Positions 26,224 to 35,011 are shown, counted from the first letter of the stretch. The stretch is 64,000 bases of DNA from Virgisporangium ochraceum (GCF_016863655.1 NZ_BOPH01000088.1:186001-250000), one strand, 5' to 3'. Numbers and translations: made by a program. Notes: a model not told the origin generated them from the sequence alone.

Positions 26224-28881
26224 TCACCGGCTGTCGGAGCCTCCACCACCGACGGCGGCCCTCCCGGCCTCCAGCCGCGCCACGGGGACGCGGTAGGGCG
26301 AGCAGGAGACGTAGTCCAGGCCGACAGCGTGGAAGAAGTGCACTGAGTCCGGGTCTCCGCCGTGCTCGCCGCAGACCCCGATGGTCAGTTGCGGGTTGGC
26401 GGCGCGGCCCTCGTCGACGGCGATGCGGATCAGCCGGCCGATGCCGGTGGCGTCGATGGACTCGAACGGCGAGACGCCGAAGATGCCCAGCTCGAGGTAG
26501 CGGGAGAAGAACGCGCTTTCGACGTCGTCGCGGGAGAAGCCCCAGCCCATCTGGGTGAGGTCGTTGGTGCCGAAGGAGAAGAAGTCGGCGATCGGCGCGA
26601 TCTCACCGGCGGTCAGGGCCGCGCGGGGGACCTCGATCATCGTTCCGATGCGGGCCTCCGAGCCGCCGTCCACAGTGGACAGCACCTGCTCGATCTCGGC
26701 GCGCACGACCTCCAGCTCCTGCACGGAGCCGATCAACGGGACCATGATCTCCGGGTGCGGGTCGCCGCCGTCGGCGCGGACCTGCGCGGCGGCCTCGGCG
26801 ATCGCCCGGACCTGCATCGCGAACAGCCCGGCGACGACCAGGCCCAACCGGACCCCGCGCAGCCCGAGCATCGGGTTCGCCTCGTGCATGCGCTGCACGG
26901 CGGCGAGCATCGCCGCGTCGGCACCCGGGTCCTCGCCCCGCTCCTCGGCCCGCGCCACCCGCACCGCGAGGTCGGTGAGCGGGGGCAGGAACTCGTGCAG
27001 CGGCGGGTCGAGCAGCCGGATGGTGACCGGCAGCCCGTCCATCGCGGTCAGGATCTCGATGAAGTCGGCCCGCTGCAGCAGGAGGAGGGCGTCGAGGGCG
27101 GACTGGCGCTCCTCGTCGGTGGTGGCGAGGATGAGGCGCTCGACCAGTGGCCGCCGTTCGCCGAGGAACATGTGCTCGGTGCGGCACAGGCCGACCCCGG
27201 TGGCGCCGAGGCGACGGGCGCGGTCGGCGTCGTCGCCGGTGTCGGCGTTGGCGTGCACGCCCAGCCGGCGCCGTCCGTCGGCGTGCTGGAGCAACCGGCC
27301 GACGGCCCACAGCAACGGGTCCTCGCCGGCCTCGATGGTGCCGTCGAGGTAGCGGGCCACCCGCGAGGGGCGCACCGGAACCGGGCCGACGTAGACGTTG
27401 CCGGTGGCACCGTCGATCGAGATGAGGTCGCCCTCGCTGACCACGGTGTCACCCACGCGGAAGCTGTCGCCGTCGATGTCGATCGAGTCGGCGCCGCACA
27501 CGCACGTGCGTCCCATACCGCGGGCCACGACCGCGGCGTGCGATGTCTTGCCGCCGCGGCTGGTGAGGATGCCCTGTGCGGCGATCATGCCGGGCAGGTC
27601 GTCGGGGTTGGTCTCGCGGCGGACGAGGATGACCGGTCCGGTGGCGGCCGCGGCGCGCGCGGAGTCGAAGACGGCGCGGCCGACGGCGGCACCGGGCGAA
27701 GCCGGCACGCCGCGGGCCAGCGGCGCCGGGGTCGCGGCGGGGTCGAACGTGGGGAACATGAGCGTGGTCAGCTGGCGGCCGGTGACGCGGCGCAGCGCCT
27801 CGTCGAGGTCGATGAGCCCTTCGTCGACGAGCTGGCTGGCGATGACGAACGCGGCCGCCGGGGTGCGCTTGCCCACGCGGGTCTGCAGCATCCACAGCTT
27901 GCCGCGTTCGATGGTGAACTCGATGTCGCACAGGTCGCGGTAGTGGGTCTCCAAACGCGCCATGATGTCGAGCAGCTCGTCGTAGGAGTTCTTGTCCACA
28001 GTGGACAGCTGCGACAACGGCATCGTGTTGCGGATGCCGGCGACGACGTCCTCGCCCTGCGCGTTCTCCAGGTAGTCGCCGTACACGCCGCGGGCGCCGG
28101 TGGCCGGGTCGCGGGTGAACGCCACGCCGGTCCCGGAGCCGTCACCCAGGTTGCCGAACACCATCGCCATGACGTTGACGGCGGTGCCGAGGTCGGCGGA
28201 GATGCGCTCCTGGCGCCGGTACACCACGGCGCGTTCGGAGTTCCACGACCGGAACACCGCTTCGATGGCCAGATGCAGCTGCTCGTGCGGCGCCTGCGGG
28301 AACTCGCGGCCGGTGTGGGTCTGGAAGACCTTCTTGTAGACCTCGACCAGGTGCCGCAGCGCGGCCTCGTCGAGCTCGGTGTCGCCGACGACGTGGCGGA
28401 TGTCCTTCTCCGCCGCGAGTGCGGCCTCGAACTCCTCGCCGGGCACGTCGAAGACGGTCTTCCCGAACATCTGGATGAGGCGACGGTAGGAGTCCCAGGC
28501 GAACCGGATGTCGCCGGCGTGGGCGGCGAGGCCGCGGACGCTGACATCGTTGAGCCCGATGTCGAGGACCGTGTCCATCATGCCGGGCATCGAGAACCTG
28601 GCGCCCGAGCGCACCGACAGCAGCAGCGGGTCGTCGGGGTCGCCGAGGGTCCGGCCCATCTCCCGTTCGAGCCGGTGCAGGTGGTCGTCCACCTCGGCGA
28701 ACAGCCCGGCGGGAACGTCACCGGTGGACAGGTAGGCGCGGCAGGCCCCGGTCGTGATGGTGAACCCCGGTGGAACCGGCAGTCCCAGCCTGGTCATCTC
28801 GGCGAGGTTCGCGCCCTTGCCACCGAGGAGATCCTTGAGGTCCTTGTTGCCGTCGACGAAGTCGTACACGTACTGAGCCAT
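26224..28881 (-). CDS. ppdK: Pyruvate, phosphate dikinase
   Basis: An 885-residue PPDK of normal length. N-terminal ATP-grasp domain (KDLLGGKGANLAEMTRLGLP at the start, SGARFSMPGMMDTVLDIGL), central phosphohistidine domain with GGKTSHAAVVARGMGRTCV (His near residue 455), and C-terminal PEP/pyruvate barrel ending with GVCGEHGGDPDSV (catalytic Cys). It interconverts pyruvate, ATP and phosphate with PEP, AMP and pyrophosphate. In fermentation it can run towards ATP using pyrophosphate, or feed gluconeogenesis. The ATG overlaps the stop of the upstream DUF6544 gene by 1 nt (TGATG). A paired DevR-type box lies 58-97 nt upstream, inside that gene. Confidence 0.97.
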   Translation of the reverse strand: MAQYVYDFVDGNKDLKDLLGGKGANLAEMTRLGLPVPPGFTITTGACRAYLSTGDVPAGLFAEVDDHLHRLEREMGRTLGDPDDPLLLSVRSGARFSMPGMMDTVLDIGLNDVSVRGLAAHAGDIRFAWDSYRRLIQMFGKTVFDVPGEEFEAALAAEKDIRHVVGDTELDEAALRHLVEVYKKVFQTHTGREFPQAPHEQLHLAIEAVFRSWNSERAVVYRRQERISADLGTAVNVMAMVFGNLGDGSGTGVAFTRDPATGARGVYGDYLENAQGEDVVAGIRNTMPLSQLSTVDKNSYDELLDIMARLETHYRDLCDIEFTIERGKLWMLQTRVGKRTPAAAFVIASQLVDEGLIDLDEALRRVTGRQLTTLMFPTFDPAATPAPLARGVPASPGAAVGRAVFDSARAAAATGPVILVRRETNPDDLPGMIAAQGILTSRGGKTSHAAVVARGMGRTCVCGADSIDIDGDSFRVGDTVVSEGDLISIDGATGNVYVGPVPVRPSRVARYLDGTIEAGEDPLLWAVGRLLQHADGRRRLGVHANADTGDDADRARRLGATGVGLCRTEHMFLGERRPLVERLILATTDEERQSALDALLLLQRADFIEILTAMDGLPVTIRLLDPPLHEFLPPLTDLAVRVARAEERGEDPGADAAMLAAVQRMHEANPMLGLRGVRLGLVVAGLFAMQVRAIAEAAAQVRADGGDPHPEIMVPLIGSVQELEVVRAEIEQVLSTVDGGSEARIGTMIEVPRAALTAGEIAPIADFFSFGTNDLTQMGWGFSRDDVESAFFSRYLELGIFGVSPFESIDATGIGRLIRIAVDEGRAANPQLTIGVCGEHGGDPDSVHFFHAVGLDYVSCSPYRVPVARLEAGRAAVGGGGSDSR

Positions 28882-29771
28882 CACCGCGCTCCTCGTCCTG
28901 TGTTTACCTCGAGTGCATCCCCGGCGGGCACCGACCCGGTAGGGCCGTCCGGGGTGTCCGCTCCGGGACCTCCGGCCCGGAGGTCGGCGTCGATGGTGAC
29001 GTTGGTCGCCGATCCGTCGACGTCGAGCACGAACCACGGCCGTCGATGGTCGGCCCAGCGGACGCTGATCCTCGCCGGGTACCAGCCGCCCGGTCCGTGC
29101 GTCCACCGCTCGAACCAGACGTACCAGCCGACCTTCTCGCCGCCGACGCTGCGGTACCGCAACGCACGGCACTCGCTGACCAGGCCCGTGTCCGGGTCGA
29201 AGCGGACCATCAGCCGGTCGCTGCCCCGCCCGAACGGCACCCGCAGCAGGGCACAGTCGGCGTCGACGGACTGCCACCGGACCCGCTGCCGCGCGGCGGC
29301 GAAAGCCGGGACGAGCAGCAGTTCGGCCCACAGGAACAGGTTCTCGCCCTGGTCGATCTCCGGTCCGGTCACCGCGCGTCGACCGATGCGCATGCGTCCG
29401 TGACCGTCGACGTAGTCGTCGACCGCCCGCAGCACGGGAAGCCCGTACCAGGTGACCGCCAGCCGTTGCCGGGCGCTCCAGCCGACCCGGTGCGCCGACC
29501 AGAACCGCACCGGCAGCCGCAGCGGGGGAGTGGGGCGCATCCACGCGCGGCCCCACAGGACGAACGTGTCGACGGCGGGCACGTGCCAGCCGTCGAAGCC
29601 GAGTGCCCGGTGGTACCGGACCACGGGCTCCGGTAGGTCATGGGACAGTTCGACGGTGCCGGTGGACGGCCCGCCCGTGACGGGACGGGCGCGCGGCGGC
29701 CGCACCCGGAACCCGAGTGCGGCCACGACGGCCAGGCCGATGGCGGTCGCCACGACCCATGCGGTGTTCAT
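28881..29771 (-). CDS. DUF6544-type membrane-anchored protein
   Basis: A 296-residue protein: one N-terminal membrane helix (WVVATAIGLAVVAALGF), then a soluble domain with LPEPVVRYHRALGFDG, GRMRIGRRAVTGPEIDQGENLFLWAELLLVPA and MVRFDPDTGLVSECRALRYR. This pattern fits DUF6544 (formerly DUF6920), whose function is unknown. ATG 29771 is preceded by AGGAGGAG. The last 35 or so residues (AGGPGADTPDGPTGSVPAG) are low-complexity and coincide exactly with the paired promoter boxes of ppdK, so the tail may be a by-product of promoter sequence. It is 18 nt after the small membrane protein gene. Confidence 0.72.
   Translation of the reverse strand: MNTAWVVATAIGLAVVAALGFRVRPPRARPVTGGPSTGTVELSHDLPEPVVRYHRALGFDGWHVPAVDTFVLWGRAWMRPTPPLRLPVRFWSAHRVGWSARQRLAVTWYGLPVLRAVDDYVDGHGRMRIGRRAVTGPEIDQGENLFLWAELLLVPAFAAARQRVRWQSVDADCALLRVPFGRGSDRLMVRFDPDTGLVSECRALRYRSVGGEKVGWYVWFERWTHGPGGWYPARISVRWADHRRPWFVLDVDGSATNVTIDADLRAGGPGADTPDGPTGSVPAGDALEVNTGRGAR
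28939..28979. promoter_or_regulatory. Paired DevR-type boxes of the ppdK promoter (inside a CDS)
   Basis: TAGGGCCGTCCGG (GGG at 28942) and GGGACCTCCGGCCC (28965-28978), 23 bp apart. Nearly identical to the adhE module at 20089. It lies within the 3' end of the DUF6544 gene, implying an internal promoter for ppdK and the glycosyltransferase. Confidence 0.75.
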
Positions 29772-29789
29772 GTGCTCCTCCTGTCGCTG

Positions 29790-30173
29790 TCACTCGACGA
29801 CCAGCCGGCGGGCGCGCAGCAGCCGGGCCCACCACGGCCGGCGGGTGGCCGGTCGCAGCGGCGGCAGGGCGGCGCCCTTGAGGCTGACCCAGCCCCCCGG
29901 TCCCATCGAGACCGAGCCGATCGCCGGACGGCGGCGGGTGACGCCGGCCGCGACGACGGCCGCCGCGGCCAGCGCCGATGCGGTGACCGCGCACCACGCC
30001 AGGCGCTCGATGTCGACCACCGGGCGCAGACGCGCGCCGTCGCGGTCGGCGATGACCACGGCGACCGGCCGGCCGTCGGCCGGCCCCACCGGGACCACCA
30101 CGGTCTCGCCCGTGGTGGTCACCGGTGCGTCGGCGATGACGCCGTTCGGGGGACGCAGCGTCACGGTGGCCAT
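29790..30173 (-). CDS. Small single-span membrane protein of unknown function
   Basis: A 127-residue protein. Residues 1-55 are beta-like (TGETVVVPVGPADGRPVAVVIADRDG), then one membrane helix (about 58-80, AWCAVTASALAAAAVVAAGV), then a basic proline/tryptophan-rich tail ending RRPWWARLLRARRLVVE. The ATG at 30173 lies 4 nt after the gap stop, with an alternative GTG at 30176, so it is translated from the same mRNA. The extracytoplasmic region plus helix is reminiscent of the C-terminal part of Rv1733c-like DosR-regulon membrane proteins, but the resemblance is weak and this is inference. Confidence 0.6.
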   Translation of the reverse strand: MATVTLRPPNGVIADAPVTTTGETVVVPVGPADGRPVAVVIADRDGARLRPVVDIERLAWCAVTASALAAAAVVAAGVTRRRPAIGSVSMGPGGWVSLKGAALPPLRPATRRPWWARLLRARRLVVE

Positions 30174-30177
30174 CACG

Positions 30178-31191
30178 TCACCGCTGCGCCATCAGGGTCG
30201 TCAGGTCGACCAGTCGCTGGGTGTAGCCCCACTCGTTGTCGTACCAGCCGAACACCTTGACGAGGTTGCCGTCGACCTGGGTGAGCGCGGCGTCGAAGAC
30301 GCACGAGTGCGGGTCACCGACGATGTCACGCGAGACCAGCGGCTGCTCGGTGTAGCGCAGGATCCCGGCGAGCGGCCCCTCGGAACCGGCCGCGGCGAAC
30401 GCGGAGTTCACCTCGTCGACGGTCACCGGTTGGGTGAGCCGCGCGGTGAGGTCGGTCAGGGACCCGTTCTCGACCGGCACCCGCACGGCCACGCCGTTCA
30501 GCTTGCCCTGCAGTTCCGGCAGCACCAGCCCGATCGCCTTCGCGGCCCCGGTGCTCGTCGGGATGATGTTCACGGCGGCGGCACGGGCGCGGCGCAGGTC
30601 CTTGTGCGGGGTGTCCAGGATGACCTGGTCGTTGGTGTAGGCGTGGATCGTCGTGAGGTAGCCCTGCTCCAGGCCGAACGCCTCGTGCAGCACGTGCACC
30701 ATCGGCGCGGCGCAGTTGGTGGTGCACGACGCGGCGGAGACGATCTCGTGGGTGGGCTCGAGGGCGGCGGAGTTGACGCCGAGGACGATCGTCGCGTCGA
30801 CGCCCTTGCCCGGCGCGGAGATCAGGACCCGCTTCGCGCCGGCCTTCAGGTGCAGGCCGGCGTCGTCGCGGGTGCGGAAGCGGCCGGTCGACTCGACCAC
30901 GAGGTCGACGCCAAGGTCCGCCCAGGGCAGGGCTGCGGGGTCGCGTCCGCTCAGCAGCGCGATCCGCTGACCGCCGACGTCCAACGTGGAACCGTCGACC
31001 TGGACGGGCCAGCGCAGCGGTCCGAAGGTGGAGTCGTGGGCGAGCAGGTGCGCCAGCGTCGCGGGCGGCCACAGGTCGTTGATGGCGACGACGTCGACGT
31101 TTCCGTCACCGAGGATGCCGCGCTCGAGCGTGGCGCGTAGGTAGTTGCGGCCGATGCGGCCGAAGCCGTTGATGGCCACCCGGTACACCAT
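30178..31191 (-). CDS. gap: Glyceraldehyde-3-phosphate dehydrogenase, probably hypoxia-induced copy
   Basis: A 337-residue GAPDH. The NAD site is VAINGFGRIGRNYLRA at residues 5-20, catalytic Cys156 is in SAASCTTNC, the His is in HAYTNDQ, and the C-terminal part has WYDNEWGYTQRLVDL. It oxidises glyceraldehyde-3-phosphate with NAD+ and phosphate. Pgk and tpi, the usual neighbours of the housekeeping gene, are absent; it sits instead under paired DevR-type boxes and heads an operon with ppdK. It is therefore probably a second copy that supports glycolytic or gluconeogenic flux when oxygen is low. ATG 31191 follows GGGAGGACCCC. Confidence 0.95.
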   Translation of the reverse strand: MVYRVAINGFGRIGRNYLRATLERGILGDGNVDVVAINDLWPPATLAHLLAHDSTFGPLRWPVQVDGSTLDVGGQRIALLSGRDPAALPWADLGVDLVVESTGRFRTRDDAGLHLKAGAKRVLISAPGKGVDATIVLGVNSAALEPTHEIVSAASCTTNCAAPMVHVLHEAFGLEQGYLTTIHAYTNDQVILDTPHKDLRRARAAAVNIIPTSTGAAKAIGLVLPELQGKLNGVAVRVPVENGSLTDLTARLTQPVTVDEVNSAFAAAGSEGPLAGILRYTEQPLVSRDIVGDPHSCVFDAALTQVDGNLVKVFGWYDNEWGYTQRLVDLTTLMAQR

Positions 31192-31250
31192 GGGGTCCTC
31201 CCTGATCGTGGATTCACCGCGAGCCTCCCGCGGACCGGCCCGCGCGGTCA

Positions 31251-31286
31251 GGGCCGAACGGCACCCGGCGCGGTGACCAAAGGACC
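31251..31286. promoter_or_regulatory. Paired DevR-type boxes of the gap promoter
   Basis: GGGCCGAACGGCAC (31251-31264) and GTGACCAAAGGACC (31273-31286), spaced 22 bp. They lie 60-95 nt upstream of gap in the divergent gap/usp region. Confidence 0.72.
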
Positions 31287-31311
31287 CGTGGGCCGCAGCG
31301 CCCGGACGGTG

Positions 31312-31325
31312 GTGACCTTCGGCCC
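31312..31325. promoter_or_regulatory. DevR-type box of the divergent universal stress gene
   Basis: GTGACCTTCGGCCC, followed by TGCCCC as at 50301. It lies 64-77 nt upstream of the stress protein start. Confidence 0.72.
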
Positions 31326-31388
31326 TGCCCCGGGGCCCGGTGGGCTGCCAGCCTGGAGGCGATGGAGCTCACCGGAGGGGTGGTCGCG

Positions 31389-32201
31389 ATGCGGTCCTAC
31401 GTTGTTGCCGGGGTCGACGGGTCGCCGTCGAGTGTCGCCGCGGCGCTGTACGCCGCGGACTGGGCGGAGCGGACCGGTGAGGACCTGCACCTGGTGCACG
31501 GGTCGTCCCACGGGGAGCCGGGTGACGAGGTGCTGCGGCGCATCGCCGACCGTCTCGTCGCGCAGCACCCGGGTCTGACCGTCGTCTGCCGGGAGGTGTC
31601 CGGTGCGGGGTCGGCCGTCCTCGTCGAGGAGTCCGGCACCGCGGACCTGACCGTGGTCGGCAGCCGCGGTCACGGGTCCATCGCCACCGCCGCCCTCGGT
31701 GCGACGGCCACGATCGTGGCCACCCATGCCCACGGTCCCGTCGTGATCGCCCGGCCGCCGTCGGCCCTGCCCGGACCCGACGAGCCGGTGCTGGTCGCCG
31801 TCGACGGCTCCGACCACAGCGTCGCCGCGCTGGACTTCGCGTTCGACGTCGCGCGCCGCACCGGTGCGTCGGTGGTGGCGGTGCACGTGTGGTGGGCCGG
31901 CCCGCTGGCGTCGGACGCCGAGGTGCACCACCGGGCGGAGACCGCCGGAACGGTGCTGAGCGAGGCCCTGGAGCCGTGGCGCGCCAAGTTCCCCGACGTG
32001 CGCCTGGCCGAGACACTGCTGCGCAGCGCCTCCGTGGCCGAGGAGCTCGTCGCCGAGTCCGTCCACGCCGGTCTGCTGGTCGTGGGCACGCGCGGCCACG
32101 GCGGCTTCGCCGGTCTGCTGCTGGGTTCGGTCAGCCTGTCGGTGGCGCAGCACGCCCACTGCCCCGTCGCGATCGTCCGGCCGCGGGAGACCGCCCGCTG
32201 A
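31389..32201 (+). CDS. Universal stress protein, tandem UspA domains
   Basis: A 270-residue protein of two UspA domains. Each has the N-terminal GVDGS/AVDGS motif and the ATP-binding loop; the second is complete (GTRGHGGFAGLLLGSVSLSVAQHAHCPVAIVR), the first slightly altered (GSRGHGSIATAALG). In mycobacteria such tandem proteins (Rv2623, Rv1996, Rv2005c) belong to the DosR regulon and slow growth or bind ATP in the cytoplasm. ATG 31389 is chosen over the in-frame ATG at 31362 because GGAGGGG sits eight bases before it and the UspA fold starts there. Preceded by a DevR-type box. Confidence 0.92.
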   Translation: MRSYVVAGVDGSPSSVAAALYAADWAERTGEDLHLVHGSSHGEPGDEVLRRIADRLVAQHPGLTVVCREVSGAGSAVLVEESGTADLTVVGSRGHGSIATAALGATATIVATHAHGPVVIARPPSALPGPDEPVLVAVDGSDHSVAALDFAFDVARRTGASVVAVHVWWAGPLASDAEVHHRAETAGTVLSEALEPWRAKFPDVRLAETLLRSASVAEELVAESVHAGLLVVGTRGHGGFAGLLLGSVSLSVAQHAHCPVAIVRPRETAR

Positions 32202-32232
32202 CGCACCTCCGGCCTGAAGTCCCGCCCGCACC

Positions 32233-32246
32233 GGGCCGGACGGCCC
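32233..32246. promoter_or_regulatory. Weak DevR-like box before the SPFH gene
   Basis: GGGCCGGACGGCCC keeps the outer GGGCC/GGCCC arms but loses the central pattern. It lies 55-68 nt upstream of the SPFH start. It may simply be a GC palindrome. Confidence 0.35.
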
Positions 32247-32300
32247 TCACCGACCACGCTCCACCGGCGAACGCTGGCGGCGGAAGGTGAGGAGGTCGTC

Positions 32301-33173
32301 ATGGACAATGTCTGGGCTACGGTGCTGCTGGTCGCCGGAGTCGTGTTGCTGGCGCTGGTGTTCGCGAGCCTGCGGATGGTCCAGCAGTACCAGCGGGGGA
32401 TCGTGTTCCGGTTCGGTCGGGTGCTGGAGAACGTGCGGCAGCCCGGTCTGCGGGTGATCATTCCGATCGCCGACCGGATGGTGAAGGTGACCCTGCAGAC
32501 GGTGGTGATGGGCGTCCCGGCACAGGGCGCGATCACCCGGGACAACGTCACGTTGACCGTCGACGCGGTCGTCTACTACCGGGTCGTCGACCCGGTGAAG
32601 GCGTTGGTCAACGTCCGTGACTACCCGAAGGCCGTGCTGCAGGTGGCGCAGACCGCGCTGCGGTCGGTGATCGGCCGGGCCGACCTCGACACCCTGCTCA
32701 GCGACCGCGAGCGCGTCAACTCGGAGCTGAAGGCGGCGATCGACGCCCCGACCGAGAAGCCGTGGGGGGTGCTGATCGAGCGGGTCGAGGTCAAGGACGT
32801 TGCACTGCCCGACTCGATGAAGCGGTCGATGTCGCGCCAGGCCGAGGCCGAACGTGAACGCCGGGCCCGCATCATCGCCGCCGATGGCGAGTTCCAGGCG
32901 TCCCGGCGCCTGGCCGACGCCGCGCGGGCGATGGCGGCGACCCCGGCGGCGTTCCAGCTGCGGTTGCTGCAGACCGTGGTGGACGTCGCCGCGGAGAAGA
33001 ACAGCACGCTCGTGATGCCGTTCCCGGTGGAGCTGCTGCGCTTCTTCGACCGGGTCACGAAGTCGGCGCCGGCCGACGTTCCGGTGGCGGCGGACCCGGC
33101 CGCGTCTGGAAAGCCGGAGCCGGTCGCGTTCGGGAAGCCGGAGCCGGTCGAGGTCGTGGCGGCCCCGAACTGA
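32301..33173 (+). CDS. SPFH/slipin (stomatin-like) membrane protein
   Basis: A 290-residue protein with one N-terminal membrane helix (ATVLLVAGVVLLALVFASL), an SPFH domain (QQYQRGIVFRFGRVLENVRQPG, DAVVYYRVVDPVKAL, KPWGVLIERVEVKDVALPD) and a charged coiled region (SRQAEAERERRARIIAADGE). These proteins form oligomeric cages in the inner membrane and protect membrane enzymes; many pair with an NfeD protein, but none is adjacent here. The C-terminal tail carries a short repeat GKPEPV(A/E). GGTGAGGAGG precedes ATG 32301. It follows the stress gene by 99 nt. Confidence 0.9.
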   Translation: MDNVWATVLLVAGVVLLALVFASLRMVQQYQRGIVFRFGRVLENVRQPGLRVIIPIADRMVKVTLQTVVMGVPAQGAITRDNVTLTVDAVVYYRVVDPVKALVNVRDYPKAVLQVAQTALRSVIGRADLDTLLSDRERVNSELKAAIDAPTEKPWGVLIERVEVKDVALPDSMKRSMSRQAEAERERRARIIAADGEFQASRRLADAARAMAATPAAFQLRLLQTVVDVAAEKNSTLVMPFPVELLRFFDRVTKSAPADVPVAADPAASGKPEPVAFGKPEPVEVVAAPN

Positions 33174-33178
33174 CCGCG

Positions 33179-34132
33179 TCAGCCGGGCGGGACGATGGCG
33201 TCGGTGACCGGGCGGCGGCCGCTGCGGTGGGCCGCGGTTCCGTAGCCGAGGCGCAGCACCGCGTACGGCGGGAACGGCTGGCGGCACACGGCACGCAGCC
33301 GCTCGCGGGTGTCCGGGTGGTCGATCGGCTGGGTGAAGATCGACGCGGCCAGGCCGAGGTCGGTGGCGGTCAGCAGCACGCGCTGCAGCGCCATGCCGGC
33401 CACGACCTGGTCACCCGCCAGGTCGCCACCCGCGCCGAGGACAGCGATGAGCGGCTCGCGTTCGAAGGAGCGGGCGGTGGCCGGTCCGGCGAAGTCGCGT
33501 CGGGTCAGGAGCTCGTACTGGTCGGGTTCGGGGCCGCCGGCGTCGCGGGGGACGCCCTCGGTGGCGTGCGCGCCGACCCCGGTCCAGCTGGCCAGCTCGG
33601 TCAGATACCCGGTATCGGAGCGCAGGAGCCGGTCGGCCTCGCGGATCAGGTCCGCGGTCGCCTCCGCGTCGGCCGCCGACTCGGCCAGGTGCAGCCACCC
33701 GCCCTCGTCGTGGGCGGCACGGACGAGACCGGTGCGGGCGTCGGCCGGCACCGGGACGTCGGCGAACGGGTCGCGGTTGCTGTGCCGGCGGGGGATAGCG
33801 GCGTACAGCCGCCGTTCGGCCGGGGTCGCGGGACGGGCATCGGCCGCGGTGAGGCGGGCGATGACGTCGGGCTCCGGCCACAGCCGCACGGCGGCGGGCG
33901 TGCCGTCGACCGCCAGGGCCATCCGCAGGTTGAACACCGCCGCCCCGCAGGCGACCCGTGCGGCCCGGCCGGTCGGATCGCCGACGGGCAGCACCCGGTC
34001 GTCGTTCAGGAGGACGTCCACGGCCTGACCCGACAGGCGGAACCGCCACGGTTGGGTGTTGTGCATCGACGGCGCGCGGACGGCGTCGGCCACGAGGGCG
34101 GCGAACCGTTCCGGGGTCAGGTTCCAGGTCAT
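33179..34132 (-). CDS. Acg-family nitroreductase-like protein
   Basis: A 317-residue protein of the Acg/Rv3131 group. N-terminal APSMHNTQPWRFRL (residues 19-32) and VACGAAVFNLRMAL mark the FMN-fold half, AIPRRHSNRDPFADVPVP the middle, and TATDLGLAASIFTQPID the second half. Acg of M. tuberculosis resembles nitroreductases but lacks a flavin-reducing activity and is thought to sequester FMN; whether this copy reduces anything is unknown. It starts 15 nt after the stress protein gene at 34148, with which it forms an operon, and ends 5 nt from the convergent SPFH gene. Confidence 0.88.
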   Translation of the reverse strand: MTWNLTPERFAALVADAVRAPSMHNTQPWRFRLSGQAVDVLLNDDRVLPVGDPTGRAARVACGAAVFNLRMALAVDGTPAAVRLWPEPDVIARLTAADARPATPAERRLYAAIPRRHSNRDPFADVPVPADARTGLVRAAHDEGGWLHLAESAADAEATADLIREADRLLRSDTGYLTELASWTGVGAHATEGVPRDAGGPEPDQYELLTRRDFAGPATARSFEREPLIAVLGAGGDLAGDQVVAGMALQRVLLTATDLGLAASIFTQPIDHPDTRERLRAVCRQPFPPYAVLRLGYGTAAHRSGRRPVTDAIVPPG

Positions 34133-34147
34133 GGCGACTCTCCCGTG

Positions 34148-35011
34148 TTACGACCGGACGACCAGCACCGGGCAGTCGGCGTGGCGGAGCACGTGCAGGC
34201 TCACCGAGCCGAGCAGCGTGCCGACCAGCGCGCCGTGGCCGTGGGAGCCGACGACGACCAGCCCGGCGGTCCGGGAGGCGTCGACGAGGACCCGGCCGGC
34301 GCTGCCGCGGGCCGTGACGGCCTCGACGTCCACGTCCGGGTACTTGTCCCGCCACGGCCGCAGGGCGTCGGCCAACGCGTCGGACTCGGCCCGCCGGATC
34401 TCGTCGGGGTTGAACGGCACGGTCCCCATCGACATGAGCCCGTAGGCGACGGGCAGCTCGTAGGCGCGGACCGCGATGAGTGCGGCACCCCGCCGGGCGG
34501 CCTCCTCGAACGCCGACCCGATCGTGTGTTCGGCCCACTCCGAGATGTCGACGCCGACGACCACCGGCTCGACGGCGGTGTCCACGCTTCCGCGCACGAC
34601 CACGACGGGCCCGTGCGCGTGTGTCGCGACGAACTGGCTCACCGAGCCCAGCGTCAGGCCGGTGAAGCCGCGGTTGCCCACCACCAGGAGGGCCGCGTCG
34701 CGTCCGGTGGCGACCAGCGTCGGCCCCGGGCTGCCCATGCGCACGCTGCCGGTGACCGTGACGTCCGGGTACCGGGTGCGAGTCTCGGTGACCGCGGCGT
34801 CGACCAGCTCCTCGAAGTGGTCACGCACGGTCCGTTCGAGCTGGTCGACGGACTCCAGCGGAGCCACCCGGCTGCGGCGCCAGTCGTAGTCGAACGCGGT
34901 GACGATGCGCACGGACGTCCCGCGGAGCCTGGCCTGCGTCACCGCGTAGCGGAGCGCGGCGCGGCTGTGTGCGGATCCGTCGTAGCCGACGACGATACCG
35001 GTGGGTCTCAT
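34148..35011 (-). CDS. Universal stress protein, tandem UspA domains
   Basis: A 287-residue protein starting MRPTGIVVGYDGSAHSRAAL. Both domains have full nucleotide loops (VVGNRGFTGLTLGSVSQFVATHAHGPVVVVR and VVGSHGHGALVGTLLGSVSLHVLRHADCPVLVVR, read in two parts). It is closest in layout to mycobacterial DosR-regulon stress proteins. The upstream gap shared with the divergent DUF385-pfl operon contains two DevR-type boxes; the nearer is 58 nt from this start. An Acg-like gene follows 15 nt downstream, repeating the usp-acg pairing known from mycobacteria. Confidence 0.93.
   Translation of the reverse strand: MRPTGIVVGYDGSAHSRAALRYAVTQARLRGTSVRIVTAFDYDWRRSRVAPLESVDQLERTVRDHFEELVDAAVTETRTRYPDVTVTGSVRMGSPGPTLVATGRDAALLVVGNRGFTGLTLGSVSQFVATHAHGPVVVVRGSVDTAVEPVVVGVDISEWAEHTIGSAFEEAARRGAALIAVRAYELPVAYGLMSMGTVPFNPDEIRRAESDALADALRPWRDKYPDVDVEAVTARGSAGRVLVDASRTAGLVVVGSHGHGALVGTLLGSVSLHVLRHADCPVLVVRS

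Noticed and set aside
26362..29403. A frame of about 1010 codons on the plus strand opposite ppdK.
   Set aside because: Antisense shadow of ppdK; composition is low-complexity and no ribosome-binding site or family motif is present.
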